Assembly: GCA_026713925.1 (NCBI GenBank)
Contig: JAPONM010000061.1
Coordinates: forward strand, 186,001 to 250,000
Direction of reading: 5' to 3'
Origin: Gammaproteobacteria bacterium
GTDB lineage: Bacteria > Pseudomonadota > Gammaproteobacteria > UBA4575
Length of the DNA stretch: 64,000 nucleotides
The notes beneath the pieces were generated by a model, which saw only the letters and a list, made by a program, of their open reading frames with translations, was not told the DNA's origin and ran no database searches. Both the position numbers and the translations under genes were made by a program. Positions 57,631 to 64,000 of the stretch are shown one piece after another. Position 1 is the first letter of the stretch. Each line of letters opens with the position of its first letter.

Positions 57631-59559
57631 GTGACTGCGCGCTACGATGCATCCGGGATCGAGGTGCTCAGTGGGCTGGATCCCGTGCGCAAGCATCCGG
57701 GAATGTATACGGACATCACGCGGCCCAATCATCTGGCCCATGAACTGATTGACAACAGCGTGGATGAGGCCATTTCCGGCCATGCGAAGAATATCAACAT
57801 TGCGCTGTATGAAGACGGGTCTCTGGAAGTCGCTGACGATGGACGCGGCATGCCTGTCGACATGCACCCCGAGCTTGGGCTGTCCGGGGTCGAAGTCGTG
57901 CTGTGTACCCTGCATGCCGGCGGCAAGTTTTCGGACAAAAACTACACCTATTCCGGTGGCCTGCACGGTGTGGGGGTGTCGGTGGTCAATGCCTTGTCCG
58001 AGCATCTGGAGGTCTGGGTGCGAAGGCAGGGCAAGGAATACAACATGGCCTTCAGGGACGGCAGGAAAGTTTCGGACCTGGAAGTGATAGGGGCAGTCGG
58101 CAAGAAAAATACCGGCACCACCATACGCTTCTGGCCGGATGCGGCATATTTCGAGAGCAGCAAGTTTTCTGTTCCCAGGCTGTTGCATGTGTTGCGCGCC
58201 AAGGCCGTGCTTTTTCCCGGTTTGAGTGTCCGGTTTGATGACCGGCAAAACGGTGAAAAACATGAATGGTGTTATACGGGCGGACTCAGGGACTATCTTC
58301 TGGGTTCCCTGGAAGGGTCTGAATGCATACCGGGCGAGGCATTTTGCGGGGAGTTCGAGGGTGGACGACAGGCCGCAAGATGGGCGCTGGTCTGGATGCC
58401 CGAAGAGGCGCAGAATCTGCAGGAAAGCTATGCCAACCTGGTGCCGACCCCGCAGGGCGGCACTCATGTCTCGGGTCTGCGTGCCGGTCTGACTGAAGCC
58501 CTGCGCGAATTCTGTGAGTTCAGAAAACTGGTGCCGAGGGGCGTCCGGCTGGCTCCGGACGATGTCTGGGAGAAACTCTGCTATGTCCTGTCCGTTCACA
58601 TCGCGGATCCCCAGTTCGCGGGGCAGACAAAAGAGCGCCTGAGTTCACGTGAAACTACCCTGTTTGTCGCGGGAGTTGCCAAGGACTCGTTCAGCCAGTG
58701 GCTGAACCTGAATACCACTGCAGGTGAACAGATTGCGCGTCTGGTAATCAGCCATGCTGAATTGCGTTTGAAACGCAGCCGAAAAATTGTGCGCAAGAAG
58801 ACCGTGGCCGGTCCCACGCTTCCCGGAAAACTGATTGACTGCAGTTCTGAGGATTTGTCGCAAACGGAGCTGTTTCTGGTGGAGGGGGATTCGGCTGGAG
58901 GATCGGCGAAGCAAGCAAGAGACCGGGTGTTTCAGGCTATCATGCCGCTTCGAGGGAAAATACTGAATACCTGGGAAGTCGGTTCAGAGCGTGTACTGGC
59001 TTCGCAGGAGATTCATGATATTTCGGTGGCGATCGGGGTAGAGCCAGCCAGTCAGGACTTGGGCGGGTTGCGCTACGGGAAGATCTGTGTGCTGGCCGAT
59101 GCGGACCCGGATGGCTTGCATATCGCAACCCTGCTGTGTGCATTGTTTCTGCAGCATTTTCGCAAGCTGGTCGAAGCCGGGCATGTCTATATTGCCATGC
59201 CGCCCCTGTACCGCATTGATGCAGGCAAGGAGGTGTTTTACGTGCTGGATCAGGAAGAGCGCCAGGGAGTACTGGACCAGCTCAAGGCTGAAAAGAAAAC
59301 GGGCAAGGTCACGATTACACGCTTCAAGGGTCTGGGTGAAATGAATCCCATGCAGTTACGTGAATCCACCATGGCAGTGGACAGTCGGCGCCTGGTACAG
59401 CTCTCTTTCTCCAACCCGGACAAGACGATCCAGTCCATGGATATGTTGCTGGCAAAAAAACGTGCTGCGGATCGCCGCGGCTGGCTGGAGCAGAAAGGTA
59501 ACCTGATCAAGGATCAGATTCTGAGCGATCTCCCGGAGCAGGCTTTGCAGGAATTCTAG
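57631..59559 (+). CDS. parE: DNA topoisomerase IV subunit B
   Basis: ATPase subunit of topoisomerase IV, which decatenates daughter chromosomes. The 642 residues contain the GHKL ATP site ([32 protein letters not shown]) and the TOPRIM metal site ([17 protein letters not shown] and [10 protein letters not shown]). I chose GTG 57631, which gives the family N-terminus ([18 protein letters not shown]) and has AGGACAGG just upstream; a longer upstream frame is unmatched. parC begins eight bases after the stop. Confidence 0.97.
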   Translation: MTARYDASGIEVLSGLDPVRKHPGMYTDITRPNHLAHELIDNSVDEAISGHAKNINIALYEDGSLEVADDGRGMPVDMHPELGLSGVEVVLCTLHAGGKFSDKNYTYSGGLHGVGVSVVNALSEHLEVWVRRQGKEYNMAFRDGRKVSDLEVIGAVGKKNTGTTIRFWPDAAYFESSKFSVPRLLHVLRAKAVLFPGLSVRFDDRQNGEKHEWCYTGGLRDYLLGSLEGSECIPGEAFCGEFEGGRQAARWALVWMPEEAQNLQESYANLVPTPQGGTHVSGLRAGLTEALREFCEFRKLVPRGVRLAPDDVWEKLCYVLSVHIADPQFAGQTKERLSSRETTLFVAGVAKDSFSQWLNLNTTAGEQIARLVISHAELRLKRSRKIVRKKTVAGPTLPGKLIDCSSEDLSQTELFLVEGDSAGGSAKQARDRVFQAIMPLRGKILNTWEVGSERVLASQEIHDISVAIGVEPASQDLGGLRYGKICVLADADPDGLHIATLLCALFLQHFRKLVEAGHVYIAMPPLYRIDAGKEVFYVLDQEERQGVLDQLKAEKKTGKVTITRFKGLGEMNPMQLRESTMAVDSRRLVQLSFSNPDKTIQSMDMLLAKKRAADRRGWLEQKGNLIKDQILSDLPEQALQEF

Positions 59560-59567
59560 TATCACTC

Positions 59568-61856
59568 ATGGGTACCAATCTGGAAATGGATTTTGGCAGC
59601 GGTTCGAAGCTGCCCATACAGGAGTTCGCGGAAAAGGCCTATCTGGAATACTCCATGTACGCCATCCTGGACCGGGCCTTGCCGAGTATCGGGGACGGGT
59701 TGAAACCGGTTCAGCGCAGGATCGTTTACGCAATGTCCGAGCTCGGGCTGTCTTCGGTTTCCAAGCACAAGAAATCCGCACGAACGGTGGGTGACGTGAT
59801 CGGCAAATATCACCCGCATGGCGACAGCGCATGCTATGAGGCCATGGTGCTGATGGCGCAGGATTTCTCCTACCGCTATCCCCTGATCGATGGCCAGGGC
59901 AACTGGGGCTCAACAGATGACCCGAAATCCTTTGCCGCCATGCGCTACACCGAATCCAGGCTGACCCGATATGCCAAGGCACTGTTGCAGGAACTGGATC
60001 AGGGCACGGTACAGTGGCTGGCTAACTTCGATGGAACACTGTCTGAGCCTGCCGTGCTTCCTGCACGCCTGCCCAATGTGCTGCTGAACGGCGCTGCCGG
60101 AATTGCGGTGGGAATGTCCACGGATATTCCGGCGCATAACCTGAACGAAGTGGTGGATGCCTGTGTACATCTTCTGGATCACCCCAGGGCTACCGTTCAG
60201 GAGCTTTGTCAGTACATAAAAGGCCCGGACTGCCCGACGGATGCAGAAATCACCTCTTCGCAGGCCGAGCTGCAGGAGCTGTACACGACCGGTTCCGGTA
60301 CTTTCCGGATGCGTGCACGCTATGAAAAAGAAGACGCAAACCTGGTCATCACCGCCTTGCCGTACCAGGTTTCGGGTGCCAAGATCCTGGAGCAGATCGC
60401 CCAGCAGATACATGCCAAAAAACTGCCCATGGTGGCGAACCTGCGCGATGAATCCGATTATGAAAATCCCGTACGAATCGTAATCACTCCCCGCAGCGGC
60501 CGTACAGATACCGAAGCACTTATCTCGCATTTGTTTGCAACCACCGAACTGGAACGCAATTACCGTGTAAATCTGAACGTGATCGGGACTGACGGGCGGC
60601 CACAGGTCAAGAACCTCCGCAGCATGCTGAAGGAATGGCTCGCATTCAGGACGGAAACCGTGCGACGCAGACTGCAGTGGCGACTGGATAAGGTCAACAG
60701 CCGGCTGCATATCCTGGAAGGCCTCCTGCTGGTATACCTTAATCTTGATGAAGTCATCCGGATCATACGCGAGGAGGAGGATTCCAAGGCCAGTCTGATC
60801 AAGACCTTCAGGCTGAGCGATGAACAGGCCGAGGCCATCCTCAATATACGCCTGCGCAACCTGGCAAAACTGGAAGAAGCAAAAATCCAGGCCGAACAGC
60901 TGGCACTTTCCGGGGAGTGCAGCGAGCTTCAGCAAGTCCTGAAATCCGCCAGGCGCCTGAAAACGCTTGTCAAAAAGGAGTTGCAGCAGGACGCGAGGGA
61001 ATTCGGTGGTCCGCGGCGCAGCGTGCTGGTTGAGCGAAGCGCATCAAGTGCCCTGGATGAATCCGAACTGGTACCAGCCGAGTCGATTACCGTGGTGTTG
61101 TCAAGGAGAGGCTGGGCACGTGCCGCCAAGGGTGCGGATTTTGATGTGCGCACTCTGAACTACAAGCTGGGCGATGAGTATCAGTCACACGTGACCGGCA
61201 AATCCAATCAGCCTGTACTATTTTTGGATACACAGGGCCGCTGCTATGCCCTGCCCGCACACATTCTGCCTTCTGCCCGCAGTCAGGGTGAACCCCTTAG
61301 CGGGCGCCTGAAGACTGCGGACGGTGTGGAGTTTGCAGGTATGATGATGGGTGAGCCGGATGAGCATTTCCTGATCGCAAGCAGTGCCGGATACGGGTTT
61401 GTGTGCAAGCTTGAGGACATGCTGACGCGAAACCGTGCGGGCAAGACTGTACTGTCCGTACCGAAAGGCGCGAAGGCCCTTGCGCCGGTCAAGGTCCGTG
61501 ATCTCGGGCAGGACTGGATTGTTGCCGTGGGCTCGCAGGGGCATATGCTGGTCATCCCTGTGAGGGAACTGCCGATACTTTCCAGGGGCAAGGGCAACAA
61601 GATCATCAATATACCTGGCAGGAAGGTGGCCAGTGGTGATGAAGCGATGTGTGTGGTGACACTTGTTCAGGACAAGGAGTCCATCACCTTGCATTCGGGG
61701 AAACGTATCAAGAAAATGAGTGCCCGGGAAGTCAAAACCTATGCGGGCGAGCGCGCTCAGCGGGGCTCTAGGCTCTCCAGGGGGTATCGCAGTGTGGATG
61801 CGATTGCAGTGCATTGCACGAAGCCAAGAGGTGTCCTGAAAGTCAGCGGGGGCTGA
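59568..61856 (+). CDS. parC: DNA topoisomerase IV subunit A
   Basis: DNA-cutting subunit of topoisomerase IV, 762 residues. The catalytic tyrosine is in [10 protein letters not shown] (Y127). The quinolone-resistance region reads [13 protein letters not shown] with serine and glutamate (S87, E91) at the positions usually mutated in resistance, so it is of the sensitive type. The C-terminal beta-pinwheel repeats are present from about residue 500. It is directly downstream of parE, probably co-transcribed. Confidence 0.98.
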   Translation: MGTNLEMDFGSGSKLPIQEFAEKAYLEYSMYAILDRALPSIGDGLKPVQRRIVYAMSELGLSSVSKHKKSARTVGDVIGKYHPHGDSACYEAMVLMAQDFSYRYPLIDGQGNWGSTDDPKSFAAMRYTESRLTRYAKALLQELDQGTVQWLANFDGTLSEPAVLPARLPNVLLNGAAGIAVGMSTDIPAHNLNEVVDACVHLLDHPRATVQELCQYIKGPDCPTDAEITSSQAELQELYTTGSGTFRMRARYEKEDANLVITALPYQVSGAKILEQIAQQIHAKKLPMVANLRDESDYENPVRIVITPRSGRTDTEALISHLFATTELERNYRVNLNVIGTDGRPQVKNLRSMLKEWLAFRTETVRRRLQWRLDKVNSRLHILEGLLLVYLNLDEVIRIIREEEDSKASLIKTFRLSDEQAEAILNIRLRNLAKLEEAKIQAEQLALSGECSELQQVLKSARRLKTLVKKELQQDAREFGGPRRSVLVERSASSALDESELVPAESITVVLSRRGWARAAKGADFDVRTLNYKLGDEYQSHVTGKSNQPVLFLDTQGRCYALPAHILPSARSQGEPLSGRLKTADGVEFAGMMMGEPDEHFLIASSAGYGFVCKLEDMLTRNRAGKTVLSVPKGAKALAPVKVRDLGQDWIVAVGSQGHMLVIPVRELPILSRGKGNKIINIPGRKVASGDEAMCVVTLVQDKESITLHSGKRIKKMSAREVKTYAGERAQRGSRLSRGYRSVDAIAVHCTKPRGVLKVSGG

Positions 61857-61925
61857 ATGTCGTCCAGGGGCCTGAATCCGAAGCGTATCGGAACGAGGCG
61901 CAGTTGAATGGATGAGGAGAATTAG

Positions 61926-62813
61926 ATGGGTATGCGTGTTTTATTGTTTCTAGTCACTAACTTTTCAGTCGTTTTGGTTCTGAGTATCAGTGGCAGGGTA
62001 TTCGGACTGGATCACTGGCTGGCGCAACAGGGAATGGCCGGGCAGCTGAACGGTCTGTTGCTGATGTCGCTGGCATTTGGATTTGGCGGTTCATTCATTT
62101 CCCTGGCCATTTCCAAGTGGATGGCCAAACGCAGCATGGGCGTCAAGGTGATTGAGCAGCCAGCCAGCGCATCCGAGCGATGGCTGGTCGAGACCGTCAG
62201 GAGGCAGGCCGAACAGGCAGGGATCGGGATGCCTGAGGTGGGCGTATTCAACTCGCCCCAGCCGAATGCGTTTGCAACCGGGATGAGCCGCAATAATGCC
62301 CTGGTCGCAGTCAGTTCGGGACTTCTTGACGTGATGAGTCAGGATGAGGTGGAAGCCGTGCTGGGCCACGAGGTCAGCCATGTTGCCAACGGAGACATGA
62401 TTACAATGGGACTGTTGCAGGGCGTGTTGAATACCTTTGTGATATTCATATCGCGCGTGATCGGAATGATCGTGGATAAGGCCGTATTCAAGGTACAGCG
62501 GGGGATCGGCCCCGGCTATTTTATTGCAAGCATCATAGCCGAGATAATTTTGGGAATTCTGGCTGCAATCATTGCCAGCTGGTTTTCGAGGCGGCGGGAG
62601 TTCCGCGCGGATGCCGGAGGTGCACGGCTTGCAGGTCGTGAGAAAATGATTGCTGCATTGCAGCGCCTGCAGGCGCAGTCCGAACCTGAAGAGCTCCCGG
62701 GACAGCTTGCAGCCTTTGGCATCTCAGGCGGAGTGAAAAGTGGTTTGAAAAAACTGCTGATGTCCCATCCGCCCCTCAGTGAAAGGATCGCATCCCTGCA
62801 ACAGGCCCGGTAA
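61926..62813 (+). CDS. htpX: Protease HtpX
   Basis: Inner-membrane zinc metalloprotease of family M48 that degrades misfolded membrane proteins. The 295 residues have two N-terminal helices, HEVSH (residues 148-152) as zinc site, two further helices and the third ligand region in SRRREFRADAGGARL. GAGGAG precedes the ATG. In E. coli htpX responds to envelope stress. Its neighbours parC and epmB are not obviously related. Confidence 0.96.
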   Translation: MGMRVLLFLVTNFSVVLVLSISGRVFGLDHWLAQQGMAGQLNGLLLMSLAFGFGGSFISLAISKWMAKRSMGVKVIEQPASASERWLVETVRRQAEQAGIGMPEVGVFNSPQPNAFATGMSRNNALVAVSSGLLDVMSQDEVEAVLGHEVSHVANGDMITMGLLQGVLNTFVIFISRVIGMIVDKAVFKVQRGIGPGYFIASIIAEIILGILAAIIASWFSRRREFRADAGGARLAGREKMIAALQRLQAQSEPEELPGQLAAFGISGGVKSGLKKLLMSHPPLSERIASLQQAR

Positions 62814-62816
62814 GGG

Positions 62817-63884
62817 TCAGTTATTCGCGTAATCCCGCATCGGGCCGGGTGTCGTCCCGGGAATCACGGGTGTTTTGCAGGGCTGGCCTGCTTGCTCCTT
62901 TACCAGCCTGGGGACAAGGTAGCCGGGCAGTCTGGCTGCCATTTCACTCACGATGCTGCATGCCTCGGCTTCACCCACATCAAAATGCATAGTGTTTTGC
63001 ACCTTGTCCGGCAGGTGCAGGTAATAGGGCAACACACCCGAATCAAACAGTTTCTCGCTGAGCGTGGCCAGGATTTCCGGGTGATCGTTGATGTTTCGAA
63101 GCAGCACGCTTTGATTCAGCAGACAGCAGCCCGCATCCGACAGTTCTCCGAGTTTTTCGTGTAACAGGTGATCGAGTTCCTGCGGGTGGTTGACATGCAG
63201 CACCATTACCAGTTTCAAGCTGCAACTGCTGAGCCATTCCAGCAGTTGATCATTGATCCGTGCAGGGATCACCACTGGCAACCGGGTGTGGATGCGCAGC
63301 CGTTTGACATGGGGAATGGATTGCAGTTTTCGGGCCAGGCCGGCAAGTTCTGGGTCACTGAGTACCAGCGGGTCTCCTCCACTGAGTATCACTTCGCTGA
63401 TACTGGCTTCATCGGCAATATTCTCCAGGGCAGCATGCCAGGCATCGCGGCGAGGATTGTGTGATGAATAGGGGAAGTGTCTTCGAAAGCAGTAACGGCA
63501 GTGCACTGCGCAGCGGCTGGTGGCCAGCAACAGGGCACGCCCGTGATATTTTTTCAGCAATCCCGGACTCTTGATGCTTTGCAGGTCGCCTACCGGGTCC
63601 ATGTAGAATTCTGCGGATTCTTGCTCTTCCAATGTGTGCGGCAGGACCTGTAAAAGCAGGGGGTCATCCGGTGTGGATTTTTGCATGCGCTGCACGTAAC
63701 TCCAGGGCACCCTTAAAGGAAATTGACGGTTGGCGGATGGGCTGATTGGAAGCTGTGCAGGGTTCAGGTCCAGTGCATGGCAAAGTGTTTCGATTTTCGT
63801 AATGGAGTCCTTGTATTGCTGATGCCAATTTGGTTCCGGGTCTGACTGGACTCGTGCTAGACTTGCGGCGGTTGTGAATTGCAT
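62817..63884 (-). CDS. epmB: EF-P beta-lysylation protein EpmB (lysine 2,3-aminomutase)
   Basis: Radical SAM and PLP enzyme that converts lysine to (R)-beta-lysine, which EpmA attaches to EF-P. The 355 residues have the iron-sulfur motif CxxxCxxC (C125, C129, C132 in CAVHCRYC), the LSGGDPLVLSD loop and the PLP lysine near the C-terminus (QPCKTP). It faces efp, with only 22 bases between the two start codons. epmA is not in the window. Together they modify EF-P so that it can rescue ribosomes at polyproline. Confidence 0.95.
   Translation of the reverse strand: MQFTTAASLARVQSDPEPNWHQQYKDSITKIETLCHALDLNPAQLPISPSANRQFPLRVPWSYVQRMQKSTPDDPLLLQVLPHTLEEQESAEFYMDPVGDLQSIKSPGLLKKYHGRALLLATSRCAVHCRYCFRRHFPYSSHNPRRDAWHAALENIADEASISEVILSGGDPLVLSDPELAGLARKLQSIPHVKRLRIHTRLPVVIPARINDQLLEWLSSCSLKLVMVLHVNHPQELDHLLHEKLGELSDAGCCLLNQSVLLRNINDHPEILATLSEKLFDSGVLPYYLHLPDKVQNTMHFDVGEAEACSIVSEMAARLPGYLVPRLVKEQAGQPCKTPVIPGTTPGPMRDYANN
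63834..63863 (+). promoter_or_regulatory. Candidate efp promoter inside epmB
   Basis: A TGC-TAGACT extended -10 (63855-63863) with a weak TTCCGG at 63834-63839 would start transcription near 63870, a 37-base leader for efp. It lies inside the 5' part of epmB because the divergent starts are only 22 bases apart. The -35 is poor, so confidence is low. Confidence 0.3.
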
Positions 63885-63906
63885 GGATTTTTTAGGTGGT
63901 TAGTAC

Positions 63907-64000
63907 GTGGCTGTTTATCATACCAATGAATTTCGCTCGGGCCTGAAGCTTATTCTGGATGGTAATCCGTATACCATCATTGAAAACGAGTTTGTCAAGC
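63907..64000 (+). CDS. efp: Elongation factor P, 5' part
   Basis: Helps the ribosome form peptide bonds at proline runs. Thirty-one residues are visible, [19 protein letters not shown] and IIENEFVK, matching the N-terminal KOW-like domain of EF-P. The window ends just before the loop that carries the lysine modified by EpmB and EpmA. It starts with GTG at 63907, seven bases after AGGTGG (63894-63899). The neighbouring epmB supports the lysylated type. Confidence 0.95.
   Translation, partial: MAVYHTNEFRSGLKLILDGNPYTIIENEFVK

Noticed and set aside
57223-58599. A 458-codon minus-strand frame opposite dsbC and parE
   Set aside because: Antisense to parE with its conserved ATPase motifs; no start signal and no known protein.

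Overview
The window is a stretch of gammaproteobacterial chromosome of medium GC content, dense with core genes and almost free of mobile DNA. The evidence for Gammaproteobacteria is the linked order rnc-era-recO-pdxJ-acpS, rpsB-tsf-frr-uppS-cdsA-dxr-rseP-bamA-skp-lpxD-fabZ-lpxA, rnhB-dnaE-accA-tilS, pyrG-kdsA-eno-ftsB-ispD-ispF, lptF-lptG and parE-parC, plus EpmB beside EF-P. dxr follows cdsA, as in pseudomonads, and not E. coli. I cannot place the genome below class level.

Layout. 1-582: the 3' part of a glutathione-S-transferase-like gene. 583-4737: lepB followed by a disturbed 2.7 kb segment holding a decayed IS1595-family transposase, two small minus-strand genes (one an RRM RNA-binding protein), an orphan terminator-like hairpin and a third small unknown gene; no DUF4845-type gene is present in the lepB-rnc interval. 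4637-9907: rnc-era-recO-pdxJ-acpS-cysM and a PolB-type exonuclease, nearly all touching or overlapping. 9899-16643 (minus): map-glnD-dapC-dapD-dapE, that is nitrogen signalling and the succinylase branch of lysine/diaminopimelate synthesis. 16687-28781: translation factors, isoprenoid and phospholipid synthesis and the outer-membrane/lipid A assembly genes. 28791-31995 (minus): lpxB preceded by an aminotransferase and a Gfo/Idh oxidoreductase that resemble GnnB and GnnA. 32097-47208: rnhB, dnaE, accA, tilS, pyrG, kdsA, eno, ftsB, ispD, ispF, a YoaA helicase, tsaB and a DUF2007 protein. 47279-52667: a Tsx-like porin, then valS and pepA (minus). 52766-64000: lptF, lptG, an RDD protein, xerD, dsbC, parE, parC, htpX, epmB and the start of efp.

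Together the genes make a nearly complete envelope-building set: lipid A (LpxD, FabZ, LpxA, LpxB), Kdo (KdsA), LPS export (LptF, LptG), outer-membrane protein assembly (BamA, Skp) and lipid precursors (UppS, CdsA, Dxr, IspD, IspF, AccA). The most informative departure from the textbook cluster is the gnnA/gnnB-like pair between lpxA and lpxB, which predicts a lipid A built on 2,3-diamino-2,3-dideoxyglucose with amide-linked acyl chains at position 3. Other departures are the absence of pyrH between tsf and frr, the absence of holC between pepA and valS, a C-terminal extension on ribosomal protein S2 containing four 17-residue repeats, and an ispD reading frame with no standard start codon where the conserved N-terminus begins. 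I saw no tRNA, rRNA, CRISPR array, prophage or intact insertion sequence.
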